Part shown: positions 48,790 to 61,000 of the stretch, piece by piece
Numbering within the stretch: position 1 is the stretch's first letter
Layout of the letters: the number at the start of each line of letters is the position of its first letter
Source of the DNA: Plasmopara viticola
Taxonomy: Eukaryota > Oomycota > Peronosporomycetes > Peronosporales > Peronosporaceae
DNA: 64,000 bases
Reading direction: 5' to 3'
Assembly: GCA_001695595.3 (NCBI GenBank)
Contig: MBPM02000026.1
Coordinates: 558,001-622,000 of the forward strand
Notes under the pieces: generated by a model
Told to the model about the DNA's origin: nothing
Seen by the model: the letters and a program-made list of their open reading frames with translations, nothing else
Databases searched by the model: none
Program-made: the position numbers and the translations under genes

Positions 48790-49960
48790 CCTTGGTGAAG
48801 CGACTCGAGCTCGAAGTAACCAAGTGTGAGATAATGCAAGTCGACCACCCCCGACAAACAGTGCACATGAACGTGCAGATTCTTAATTTTCCTTCTTCAT
48901 CGGGAACGTTCCAAGTCATGCCTGTTCCTGAAAAGCAAGATGCTATCATTAGCATGATATGGCTTCGTGAGCAAAAATCAGAAATTAACTGGACTACAAG
49001 GAGCATATCTCCTCGCATCACCACAAAGCACCACGCAGCAATTCGACTAAAACCGCATAATCAACGTCCGTCCAGATGGACTGCTAAACAACGCAAGGTT
49101 TGGTCGCGAGAATTTGTTTACTATCGACTACAAGACCACGATGGCCGTCAATGGATGAAGCAACTTTTTTTTTCTTTTTTTGGAAAATGTTTCGTCACGA
49201 CAAAGACAGTTTCGATGTCTTTGTCGTCAACCCCCGTGATTCCGAGAAGGTCGAGCACTGTAAGAATTGAAATTTGGAAATGCTTAGGGAAAATCCGGCG
49301 TTTGAAACGCTACGCACATATGCAAACACAGTATTCCGCACGGAGCTTGTAAGCGAGACACCTCCAGTACAGGAAGGGATTTTTGCTCAAGCTTGGTACC
49401 AAACCTATATCCGTCAAACGATGGCGCCAGAGTACTGAACAGCGCAAGACAATCCAAGAATGGACCAAAGAGATGGCTTAAGCAGGTATTATTCGACCAA
49501 GTACGATGGCGTTTTTGGCGCCAACGTTTGTGTCGAGGCGCGTGTAGGTTGGCGCATTGTGCACGATTATTGTCAGCTAAATCTAGCGAAAATCTTGTCG
49601 GCGATACAATGCCACGTAAGGAGGACACCTTTGACGCCGTGTCCGGAAGTCATTGGTTTCCGCGCTTAGACCTGCTTTAGAATTACTATCAGATTAAATT
49701 GCGTATATCCGATATCCCATTTACCGTTTTTGACCCCAGATAGTCCTTTTGAATATTTAGTTTTTCCCATGGGACTGAGCGGAAGCTGGGTTACGTTTGA
49801 CCGGCTTTGCAGAAAGTCTTTTGATTTTTAAAAAATGTGATGAGAATTCAATTCAAATGTGTTCACACAAAGTGAAGATGTAGCAGATCACTTAACGGCT
49901 TTAGACCGTGTACATCAGCGGTGTGACTTTACATCAAGTTGCAAAGGCGGTCGAGACAGA
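48790..49960 (+). mobile_element. Ty3/Gypsy retrotransposon pol remnant
   Basis: In order on plus: the protease end (GTFQVMPVPEKQDAIISMIW, then LREQKSEINW), a linker with FRTELVSETPPVQEGIF, and reverse transcriptase blocks GWRIVHDYCQLN (49549-49584), EDTFDAVSGSHWFPRLDLL, NYYQIKLRISDIPFTVF and the connection-like FTQSEDVADHLTALDRVHQR (from about 49862). This is the order of Gypsy pol. The active-site YxDD region is lost (a deletion between the palm and connection blocks), and many frameshifts and stops are present. No RNase H or integrase is evident here. Long terminal repeats were not identified. Confidence 0.75.
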
Positions 49961-50827
49961 GGTGTTTGACAGCAAGATACTTTCAGCGCTAGAGTCAAAA
50001 ACCAATTACTGTAATTGACATCATCAAGATTTCGGCAAACTTAATTATGCTGCAGGTGACGAAATTAAGCTGTTGTTATCATGGACTTCTGCTAGAAACT
50101 CAGCTGTCCAAGTGTTGGTTATGTAACATCATAGTGGCTTTAGTAATTACTATGCATACAAATATCAAAACATGCAGTACAAGTATGAGTATGGCGAAAC
50201 GTCGCTGCAAAAAAAACGACGAAGTAACCTCAATGCATAACAATGCGTCCGTCGTAACGTGCTACTTACATCTTACGAAGTTATGCAGAATAGTGTAGGG
50301 AGGGGCAGATGAAAAAGAATTAAGCTGTGCAGAATGCTTTTTACATGTTTGGTCGAAATGTGGTCAATCTTTATGGCTCACGCTGACCGCTGTCAACCGT
50401 GGCAATTGTCATCTGAGGAAGTGTCGAGCTCATTTAAATAGCTAGACGATAGATTGGTTGGTAAAAGACTTTCAATCAGTGCGTATTGGTAAAAATCCAA
50501 GATTTTCAAGACTTGGTGATGGTCGTCTACAAAACGCGCGAGGCACTGACGGTGTAGTCGCTTATGAAGAAAGCTTCAAATTTGAATCCGTGCTTTAGAT
50601 TTACCGTCGAAAAGTAGCAGGGGTTGTGACGGGCGGACCAATGCTACAATAACAGTGAGAAATCATTGATGCGAAGCGCAATTAAAAATACTTCTTGTGA
50701 CAGTCCTCGCACCTTGCCGACCCCGCCACCAAACTCAGTTAAGGTTTAAATTGTCGATAGCTTAGGTTCCTCGGAGCTGGTCGATGATCCACTATACGAT
50801 TTACGACTAATAAATACTGAATTATAT
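49961..50827. other. Gene-poor stretch
   Basis: No supported gene. May include further decayed pol sequence. Confidence 0.35.
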
Positions 50828-50835
50828 TTTACGAA

Positions 50836-51244
50836 GGTAAATGATACCGGGCAGGGCATTTCTTCTCTGTGATTGGCTGGAGGGTTATTTCTCAGTCGTG
50901 ATATCAATTCTCTATCAATTCTCTATCAATTCTCATATGCTACACCAATCTCAGATGCAACTTATCCCAAAACTACTATTCGACGTTAAAACCGCGACTT
51001 TCCACGCAACTTTGACGTATTCTTAGTTGCGTGGAAAGTCATATATTTTCCTATCTGAAACACGCCTAAGATGTAACCGATGTATATGCGACGAACATGC
51101 TTATCAAGTGCTAACACACATTCGAGAGAATTTTTAATTCTTCTGTAGCCTAGAAATTATGATTAAATGCCAATCAATTTAATTTATATAAACATCAGTG
51201 CCTGCCCGTTAGCGAAATGATGTGCCTGCCCGGTATCATTTCCC
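50836..51244. mobile_element. Complete 409-bp non-autonomous DNA transposon (MITE-like), copy 2
   Basis: The left end GGTAAATGATACCGGGCAGG is matched by the reverse complement of the right end, GGGAAATGATACCGGGCAGG, at 19 of 20 positions. Both ends are flanked by a perfect 8-bp target-site duplication, TTTACGAA, at 50828-50835 and 51245-51252. Internally it holds a three-copy 11-bp repeat (TATCAATTCTC, 50902-50934) and a 16-bp hairpin. It encodes no protein. An 8-bp duplication fits hAT-type transposition, although the termini do not show the common CAG/TAG start, so superfamily assignment is tentative. Copy 1 at 44-536 shares the right half. Confidence 0.85.
50996..51040. repeat. 16-bp perfect hairpin inside transposon copy 2
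   Basis: Identical in arms and loop to 112-156. Confidence 0.9.
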
Positions 51245-51252
51245 TTTACGAA

Positions 51253-51578
51253 TTGCACAAAAAGGACATCCGCTTGTTAAACGTAACGTGAGATTAACCA
51301 TAAAGTGTATTTAATTAACCTAATTCTCACCTTTCAGCTGACACAAAAAGTCCTTTGTCGAAGAGCTAATCACATGTACAATATACGCTTCGTCGTACAG
51401 CTTTTGCCACTTCGCGATTCTTATAATTTTTAATCCAATTTGGCCGAGAAAAGCTGGACCACTTTCCAGAGCGTCTCAGTACGTTTGGAAAGTGCAAAGC
51501 GCAAGACCAACCACTCGAGATACAGTACGGACTCGCATGTTGTCACGTGCTTAAAATGCAACACAAAATGAGTGGCTT
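51253..51578. other. Intergenic sequence downstream of the receptor kinase
   Basis: AT-rich; no gene seen. It probably contains the kinase 3' UTR. Confidence 0.4.
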
Positions 51579-54422
51579 TTACATGAAGTCGTCCACCGAA
51601 CTTCGACGAACAAGCGGCGAAGCTTTTAAAGTCTGAAGCACACGTGCCGCTGACGGTCGTAGACTAGGATCAAATTGAAGACATTCGTGCGTCAGCCGGC
51701 GGATGATATCCGGACACGTGTCGGAGACTTTCGGTCTCAACTTTCCAACCGCCACTTGCTGCACAATCATTGATTCTTCGAGTACCAGTGTCTGGTATGG
51801 AATTTGGTGCGTGTCCAATTCAGTGAGTAGGACGCCAAGCGAGTAAATGTCAGCCAGCTCACTATAGTCTTCACCCAAGATAATTTCAGGAGCCACCCAC
51901 CGAGCTGTTCCCACACCAGCCGTCATAGTTCTTGCAACAGTGCGCTCTCGACTTTCTCCAAAGTCAGACAACTTAGCGCCCTTTTGTGAATCTATCAAAA
52001 TATTTCGAGACTTGATATCTCGATGAATCAGGGCGGGGTTCAAGCTGTGTAGGTAGTCTAGTGCCTCGCAAATCTGCACGCAATATCTCGCCTTGCCATT
52101 CTCCCACGTCAAAACGGTTGATGGGTTTGCGCGTAGTACCGACAGTAGGTCACCGGAATCCATATATTCCATAACAATTTGAATATCGGTAAGCTCTTTA
52201 TCCCAACAAGCGCCAATTAGCGAAAGAATGCACCGGTGAGACAGCGACGCTAGCAAATTGAGCTCCGACACAAAGTCCTGCACATTTGAATCGTCCGCAG
52301 AGATCAGTTTCTTCACAGCAACCAGATCTTCACCGTGTAATGCTAGCCAGACTTCACCAAAAGCGCCCTTAGCAATTTTACGCGTAAAGTTTAGCTCGTC
52401 ACTCGGAATATGCAAGACATTTGGATTGATAACGGATGTACTGGATCGACACCCATTTTCACCGACTGGAACAGTAGATTGCCCACTGCTTCGTCGAGGT
52501 TGAGCATCAGACAATTTCTTGCCGTGATCAGAGAGACCTGCCAGAACTAAATTAGGTGTTGAGCTGCGAGAATTACGGCTACCAGCCGTGAGAGGTCGCT
52601 GCTGAGACAACGTCCGTCTACGACTTCCTGCCCTGTTACGTCCAGGGGGATTGTTAGCTGAAGGAGGAGTGACAATCCCCACCAATTCAGGAGTGTTGGA
52701 CGAATAATAGCCATGGCTTTCCTTTCGACGGCGATAAAGAAAGAACCCTGCAGCTCCAAACGCCACTATTAAAGCTAGTACAACGACGACAACGATCAGA
52801 GTGGTAGAAGAAGAGCCTGGGTCAGAACACAGTTCACATGAGAGATGAAACATTGACATATCTATACGAAAGTAGCTATAGGTACTTACCGGACGATCCG
52901 CTCAACATAGAAGCATCATCAGACACACAAACGACCGAGTCCAGCACACTAGTAGCAGTGCCAACGGAACAATCGCTGGTGGTAATGCTCAGGGCGCTCT
53001 GGGCAGAAAGTTTCCGCAAGAAACTGTACTGCGTTGACGTCACAATCAAACTATTGATGCTATTGCCAGCAATGTTTCTAGAATACATTAAGTAATTAGT
53101 AGGTCATTGCACGATCAAATGACATAAAATAGTACTCACAAAATATTAAGATTTGTCATCTTGAAAATCACCGATGGAAACTCGGTCAATTTATTGTTTG
53201 ACAAGTCCCTAAATAAAAGAACACGACCTTATTATGATGCTGTGTGGACACGCACTTTTTGTTGTTGCAACAATAAACGTACAAGGATGTGATGGATGGA
53301 AGAGCCAAATCGAAAGTAGCAATCGAGTTGTCCGACAAGTTTCTGCAGCAATTACAAAAAAAAATACGGACGTTAAATGACAATGGCAGACAGCAATCCC
53401 TGCTGAATGAGCTCGTACAATGTAGTTAAGCCTTGCAGAGCTTCAGAAACGGAACTGTCGGAATCCGTGATGCTCGTCATGGTATTCTTGTTGAAATTAC
53501 TAAGATTAATCGGCTCACAGATATTAAAACAACTCCGAGAGTAGACAAATGTGCAGGCAAAACTTACACTGTCAGGAGGTTTTTATTTGCAAGGTTGCCC
53601 AATTGCGAAGGCAAACTGGCCAAATTACAGTTCTCCATCGTGCTGGAATAGCCCCCGATTCAACTTTGTTAAGAGTTCCATTTAATCAGATAAAGAAAAC
53701 TACAACAAAATCTTACAGCAGTGAGATTGTGGTCGGTAGAAATCCGGTGGGCAGTGACCCGAGATCCAAGTTGGTCAAGATCCTGCAGATTAACGATCAT
53801 CGGTTCAGTGTCGATAAAACAAAAAGAGATGGATGCTATACTTACAATTGTTCGAGCACTTTGGCCGTTGAGAATGTATCCTGATCAAAAGTCACTGACT
53901 TAAGCGATCCCTTTTGCACATCAGTGTCATCAAACCCTGTAATTTGACTGCAACACGCCAACGAGATGACCATCACAATTTACAAATCTATGCAAAGACA
54001 TCAAATGATTGTCACTCGTACATATTTCGTGTTGCTTCGGCATATCGAACGCCGCTAACCGTGTCGATCTCAGCACTTGGGAAGGCGTCGGTTGAGCTCT
54101 CGCTGGCACTGGCTGTCCATGTATCGGACGACGATGGCTCTTTTACAAAGACTGTCACTTTCTTCGATACAGAGTTATAAGCGTCTAGACATTGGTATGT
54201 GCACGAAGAGCTGTATACGACGCAGTCGTTGCGCGAGGCATCGCTGCAGCTGGACGACGAGCTATACTGTACGCACGGATCGCCCGTTGAGCACAAATCG
54301 CCGCAATATGTAAGTACAGCACTAGCTGAGGGATCACTGCACCAGGACACGGACGTAGAGGAGTCGGCAGCTGAAGAGCTGCTTACCGCCGCGAGTGCCA
54401 ACGATGGAAGAAATAAGCGCAT
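51579..54422 (-). CDS. LRR receptor-like protein kinase (TKL type), nine exons
   Basis: Exons (descending) are 54016-54422, 53846-53947, 53717-53782, 53568-53642, 53419-53499, 53283-53342, 53140-53208, 52890-53077 and 51579-52816. They are joined by GT..AG introns of 62-76 nt into exactly 761 codons. Residues 1-19 look like a signal peptide, followed by a Cys/Ser-rich segment to about residue 90. LRRs occupy about 170-290 (LNLSDNSIATF, LDLSNNKLTEFP). A transmembrane helix lies at 356-377 followed by RRRK. The kinase at about 490-750 has GKGAFGEV-type loop KGAFGEV, VAVKK (K518), HRDIKSRN (D616), DFGE (D634) and a GTARWVAPE segment, so it appears active and belongs to the TKL group. It predicts a plasma-membrane receptor with an extracellular LRR region. 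Seven introns are phase 2 and the last phase 1. Confidence 0.9.
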
Positions 54423-56459
54423 AATGAACTGTCGAATCGTAGAACTTTATCGAGTAACGATGTTGCGTGAAGGTCGAATAAAGCCAGATGGCTCGCACCG
54501 ATATGATTGGCAAGAATGTACGTACCTAGCTGAAAAATCATACTATTTTTCGGGGTGTAATGTAAAAGAGCATTCATAGTGATGAGCGTAACCACAATAC
54601 TTAACTATTTCGACAAGTATCACGCGATAAAGACGTTGTTACAATTTCAGTGCGTGGCCGGCTAGGCTGAAGATGAGAGACTAGCAAGAGCACCGTCTAG
54701 AATGCATAATACCGTTGCATTCTTTTCACCTCATTCTCCGTTAGAAAGTCATTGTTATACTAAAATTGGAAGAGTAGCGTATAATATAAAAAGGTCGAGA
54801 CACATAAATGCACGATTGTGGCTTCCAGTCATCTCTGTAGATACATCACGCGCATACGTTGCATATCAAATATACCATAAAATGGACAAAAGAGTATAAC
54901 AACACGGTTTTTTAACATAGAAACGACGAAAGAAGTGCGTAGACATTTAACGAAGATATCTCCGCGCACGAAGTATGTGACTATCCACTAAAAGGTTCAT
55001 CATCACACATGTAGTAAAAAAGCATCGCAAATCGTGTTCCAAATTTGCTTGGTGATTGGTTCGTATGCTGTCGACTTCTTCCATGGTGTCAACTATTTGT
55101 GTAAACGCTATATGCACTCATAATAAAGTGCGCTTATTTTGAGGTTTCCATATGCGTATTATATCTTGTGTATCCTTTTTTGAGCATTAATTGTCTGCAT
55201 ACTTCGCGAATTTAAAGTTATAAGTTAAGACGCATCAAACGTTTATCAAGGTCAACGCAATAATGGTTGCATTTTAAATTGTGTATTAAAGGAGAAAGAG
55301 TTTTCGATAAGGTTAAAAAATATAGATGTGTATTGCAGAGATGTTTTGAGAGGAAGGAGCTTGCAGCACTATCGACAATCACATTAGACTCTGCAAAGAC
55401 TTCAGTACCCATTGCGATGAAGTTCCAGCATTTTGCACGGAGGAGGCATGCAGAAAGATGTTCAATCTTTTAATGATTGATCGATCTTTATTCCGGAACA
55501 ACAGAAAAACTGATGTACCAAATGCATAATTGGTCTTTTATAAGCACTGGATGTAGCTTTGTAGTTTGGGAACTTGAACGTTTTTCTCGCAAATATGAAA
55601 CGTTTAAAGATATCGAACGAGTGTTCATCGTGCTCTTTTTACGGAAAGCCAATTTTTTTGGGATTCAATTCCAAAAAGAGGGACCATCTCTTTTTAGCTT
55701 GTGTACTATAATCACAACGATGACCAGACAGATAGCAAAGAAGACAATCAGTCGACCAGGTTATTCAAATGACTAAGCCAACTTTTGGAAAGTTGCATCG
55801 GCTTTGGAAGGTGCTCTGCATCACTGTGCCCAAGGCTGTGCCTACTAGAAAAGCAAGCACCAGTCATCAAGCTACTCCTGTGCCGTCCAGCGGCGATATT
55901 AGATGTTAGCCCGACAGATAATCGCTCAGGCAAAGAAGCTTTTTTAAAGCCTTATCTGCACCCCAACGTGCGGCCAAAAAAATCGCAGCTTACATACTCA
56001 CCCACGGCTTTAATATGCAGATCGCGAGCCGTAGTTGGTCCATCGACTTTCTCTCTGGATTAGGTGGTCAAGCAGCACCGATGGCAGCTGCTTTTCTTGA
56101 CCTGGCATATACCTTATAGTGAGCAGCACATCCTGTCCGACCAAATGTACGCACTTGATAGATCAATTTTTGCGGTCTTGCTCGAAGTGACCCCAGGTAC
56201 TTGTACTTCTTAATGGGGGGAGGTAGGATACTTTGACCATAGTCACTTCTCTTTTCATTAAGCTCGAAACTCGGCCGACCTTTCAAAGCACAAATAATCG
56301 GCCTATCATTCTTACGTGGTGGCTATGATCATAACGTACTCCCATCGACAAAGTCGTGAGCAAAGACTGTACTTAAAAGACACCTTGAGATTCTTAGTCC
56401 TGGAGATCGAAATACCACTAAGACAACTCCGATCAACTGTTGAAGTCTTTGACATCGTC
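54423..56459. other. Gene-poor stretch
   Basis: Frames at 55267-55473 and 55477-55776 (plus) lie end to end and have ordinary protein-like composition but no motif I recognise. No gene is called. Confidence 0.35.
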
Positions 56460-56514
56460 TAGAAAAGGTCGATGGTGTATCATAGCTCATGCCTTTTCGC
56501 GACCATAAATTGCC

Positions 56515-56712
56515 CAGTGAAGCGTTGTTTCATGTTATTGTAAAGTATCGAGCTTGCTCTGGAAAGCGGAAAATTTGGAGTATCCAACAATATATTCACC
56601 ATTTAATGTAATCGATAATTCCAGCGAAGCGATATTTCATGTGATTTATAGGTATCGCACTCGCTCTAAGGAGCTGTAGATTTCAGCATCCAACTCTATA
56701 TACTCCATCGAA
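56515..56712. repeat. Imperfect direct duplication (about 85 bp, offset about 107 bp)
   Basis: CAGTGAAGCGTTGTTTCATG at about 56515 aligns with CAGCGAAGCGATATTTCATG at about 56622. Similarity continues through TATCGAGCTTGCTCT versus TATCGCACTCGCTCT and ATCCAAC. Confidence 0.6.
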
Positions 56713-56773
56713 TAGAACTTTTTATTCCCTTACCCAGACTTATTCGGGGGTTGGGTTGTTTAAGCAAATATGA

Positions 56774-57070
56774 TTGCCTTTCTTGCCTGCATCACAGAAC
56801 GCCCTGTGCTTGAGATTAATATGCAAATGGATGTTTCTTAGGCACTACAATGTCTCAAAGTTCTGCAAGGACTTTGCGCAATTTGGAAGACAGTATAAGA
56901 AAAAGCGTTCTCGTGAAGCGGTCGGGCTCTCAGGCGATCAAATACGCTGCTTCAACGAACTCAAGCGTTGCTTGGAACTTTCACATGTTTTCAGTATTCC
57001 GGAGCTCTTAAAAGCATTGGGTATACGAATGGACGCCTGTCGAATTTGGCGATCGGGGGTGATTTTCTAG
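56774..57070 (+). mobile_element. Ty3/Gypsy RT-RNase H connection remnant
   Basis: A 98-codon plus frame contains HYNVSKFCKDFAQFGRQYKK followed by QIRCFNELKRCLELSHVFSI. This matches the Gypsy segment after the palm domain (Y..FI.DF....PL, then AF..LK..L..APVL). Upstream sequence from about 56460 may be earlier RT. It is truncated and non-functional. Confidence 0.6.
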
Positions 57071-57409
57071 AAGGCAGGAAATCTATAGCCTTCTGCGGCT
57101 TTTACTGATCGGAAGATGGCTCCTGAGGTCGTGTTTTGTTCGCTTGATAGCCTGATTCTGAAGGATGGTATACGATACGTGCTTTCGAGCAAAATATAAA
57201 CTAGAAGTTGGAGGCGACTTTAATGGCCTCTACTCAAACTCTATTCCTTAGACTTTTTCGCGGTTTCTTTTCATATTCGTTCCGAAAAAAAAACGCTTTT
57301 CTATTCAATTTCACATCAAGTACTAATATTTAGAGACATACTCTTGAATGATTTATGTTTGTTTCAAGTGCAACATCCGCTTTCGTATATCATACTCGAA
57401 CACTACTCT

Positions 57410-58090
57410 TTAGGCCTAAAGCGTATGTCAAATTGATTCTTAAACAGCGCCCATGTATTGTACGCGTTCATGCGCTTGCAGTTGGCGATAAAGGCCCGAT
57501 ACCTGTTCAGTACGATTATGTTTAAATAGCTTGAGATAAGCATCACAAGTTTCGACGACTCTGTTGTCATTAAGTGGCTCCAATTTGCGTAGAACTGCTC
57601 CGTTGCAAATATTTTACTTCAATATCTTCGCCAATTCTCCCTTTATAATCAGGAGGGTCTTTTCTCTTCTACTCGCCTCTTGTTGCTACGAGAATTTCAA
57701 AGCGCTCATTAGCCTGTTGCATTTTGGCTTGCATTTGAGCTTGTATCTGGGCTTGATATTGCTATTGTTGCTGAGTGATATATATCAGTAGTTGCTGCAT
57801 GGACAGTAATTTTTGTCTTGTTGCTAAAGGAGGATTTACATTGGCCTGAGCGGTTTAATTTGCTTGGCCATTGACCCTTGCCGCACCTTGCGGAGTCGGC
57901 GCTCGTAAACTTGGCGCGACGTTGACCGTAAAGGCTCGTTGTCGTCAGGAGCACTTATTCGGCTCTGCTGACGAGGTCTTGGGTTTGAGGATGGGAGATC
58001 AGCTGCACCGCCTCTTTGTTGGGACATACCTGCTGGACTTCTCATCGCTCTTTGTATAATCTTCCGGGCCTCAATGAAACTTCTAGAATA
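57410..58090 (-). mobile_element. Retrotransposon gag remnant
   Basis: On minus, a Gln-rich stretch (YQAQIQAQMQAKMQQANER, about 57700-57760) is followed by NDNRVVETCDAYLKLFKHNR and, after a frameshift, TWALFKNQFDIRFRPKE (about 57415-57465), the W..F...F..RF.P signature of Gypsy gag. It is opposite in orientation to the pol fragment at 56774-57070, so these are separate insertions. It is not intact. Confidence 0.45.
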
Positions 58091-61000
58091 AAACAAATTT
58101 GATTAAATTTTGTTTTACAGTCTACGCTTTTTGTATGAATGAATAGGGTGGTCCAATGAGCCTCTAAAAAGCTCTTGTGTTTGCCGAATACGGTGCTTGA
58201 GGTTTTCAGTGATACCGTGCACTAGGTATCTGGACCCTGAATTCTTACAATCTGGAGTTTTTTTTGTATAAGTTGAAAAGTTTCAGCTGCTTCGTTGTTG
58301 ATAACCACAAGTCTCTTCGCAGCTTGTCAAGCTTTTTGATACGACTTGGTAGGAGCTCAGTGGTATCGATTAATGGATTTGTGGGCTCACGAGTGTTTTG
58401 TAACTCAATACAACAAAGTCAAGCGAAACTGCTCAGTAGTATTGAGTGCAGATCAAGCAAAGTAAAGTGGGCGACAAATCTGAAAGTTATTCTCCGTGTT
58501 TTCAGAAACAAGGCAGAGATTTACCAAAAAGCAAAAGCATTATGCCACAGGCCACATCAAGGAGTTCCAGATGCTTGTATCACACTAGCGAGCAACCCTA
58601 CTAACTATCCACTAAACGTTAACTCCGCTGAAAGAAAATCCTTTGTAATCTTGTACCCCCCACAATGTGGCTGATACCAATAATTACAGGATGACTCGCT
58701 TCTCGCTATGTGACCGCGAGCATCCTTGCCTCAAATCCTTGAACACGACACGACAAATACTACTATGTAATACAATCGCGGAGGAAGCTTATTGGAAGTC
58801 GGTCGCCGGACGAGACTTTGGGGCGATCGGGGCGAAGTCGGTGGAGGAGGAGTGCTAGTTGCTTAGAGCAAATTGAAATTGATGTCAAATGGAGAGCTCT
58901 CACGACCTATTTTCCTGCTACAGCCTGACTGGTGGCTTTAAGCCATCTACTGCTACTATCCTATAGACTTTAATTCCTCTTTAATCCATCTGGCCTTTAA
59001 AATTTTCTAAATTGTTTTCAGCCAATAAGGTCTCTTGATTCTCAATGATTACAGGACAGCTTGAGATTTCCTACTATATAGTCGCCTAATCCTTTGGATA
59101 GTACTATTTTATTTGTCTTTTGGGAGTTCTTATCATATTGCGTAATCGCGGTAAGGTGTTAAACCGCAAAAATTGTTTTTGCTTCACAAGTATCTCGATT
59201 AATATAGACTAATAGACGATGAGATCGACGAATAGGTACGTTGGCTAATCAAATTCCCCAGAAATGTAATAAAGCATTCGGCAAATTACTCCAGGTGAAT
59301 AAGTTCGATCATTGAGGTCAGATCAAGCCCCTGATCACGTACTGACTAGATCGTTTGAACACATGTTGAGTAACGAATTGATAACGAATAAAGCCCATCT
59401 TTGGTGCGCCCCGACCGAGAACGCACCTGCTAGTACCAACTACGGAACTTTTGTATACGATTATTTGAATGGCCACATGGCGGTCATATCCAAGCTACTG
59501 AACAAACCAACGAGAAGGTATCCAAATTAAATTGGCGTTGGATAACACCAAAAGACAAAAGACCTGAGTGCATTTTGACATCACATACATTTTTTACCAT
59601 CAACACAAATAATGATGACGTAATATTGAACATGCTGTGATTGTAGAAGCACAAAACGTTATTTTGGTCGTGGTGTTAATTGCTCGTTTCCTCGCATTTT
59701 TCCTCTAAGAAAGTCTAAGCAAGTATACGCTTGAAGATATTTCAGAATTAGTAAAGCTTACGTGACGTCATCGAGAATTCTAAAGCTAAATTCTCTTGAC
59801 TGAATTGGTTTCAGAAAGGCTAAAGATAGCGCGTTGAATGTGGGTAAGACAACATTAATGAGTACAGGCAAATAAGATCCGCACTGCAAGACAAAGAATT
59901 TCAAAAGCTTCATAGGTGAGTAGTATAGTACTACTTCTCGCAAGTAACGAACTTCGTGAGCGACTATCATAGAGTTGCAAGACAAGGTGAGATATTAACT
60001 TGCAGATGACGTGTTGTCGCTCGCGGTTTCCATGGATTTATTGGAACAGAGTTGGGATGTGATATTAAATGAATGCTAAGTGGTTCCGTTATTAATCTCA
60101 TAACTGCAAAAAATTATCTTATCTATATAAATAAAGGACACTCCAACTGGTGGTCGTGTCATGGCAGCTTCGCTCCAATAAGAGGCACTGTTAAAGATAC
60201 TAAATTACCAGGTCTCAAAGATTATGAAGCTATTGAGCTCTTGGTTAAGGTGAAGGTCATCACTACATCAGAAGCCGTAAAGCAATCGAAGGCTGTAATA
60301 AGAATATATTTATATGCATATCTATTAACGAGCATATACATATCTTCTGGTGTTTAGACAAGAAAGTTCCGCATCAACCTCATAAGAAGCTGAAATCAGA
60401 AATCCCGAATGGCTTCGAGGATTAGACACAAGTAACCGCCATATCAAGTGTGACTTTTGGCGGCGGAAGAATAAAAGACATTAGAGGGTGCGACAAATGT
60501 GAGCCCTTAGACGCTATCTTGAAATCTAGAAAGCTTTCAGCAAATACCTGTTTCGGCTTTGTTGCGCGAGACAAAACCGTTCACCGTAGTTTACGACGTG
60601 TAGGGAAATAAAATAAGACAACATTGTCGATCATCGCTCCGCCAAACTTGCACGTACTGTACCTTTATGGGATCGGGCATGAGCATGTCAACTCGCGACA
60701 ACTAAAATATGTCGAGCGAAGTCAATACATATGTGACAGAAAAGTGCTTGCCGTGTAGTAGGAATTGATGAGATTTTGAGAGCATCCTTTTGGCTCGAAG
60801 CCCTTAGTGGTCGTTTTCACCATGAATTTTTATGAACGAAAATAAAATCATTTTACTCGTTTAAATAGATGGTGAATTTACGGTAAATAGAAACCGAGCA
60901 AGCTTAGTATACTTACCGACAAAGGCCATACATCAAGTAACTGTTTTGAAGCAAATTGGAATAAGTGCATTCAGACGTCAAATCTCAAATTGTGTAACAA

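Noticed and set aside
49197..49227. 12-bp perfect inverted repeat ACGACAAAGACA / TGTCTTTGTCGT
   Set aside because: It lies inside the Gypsy pol reading frame (FRHDKDSFDVFVVNP) and is adequately explained as coding sequence; no other support for function.
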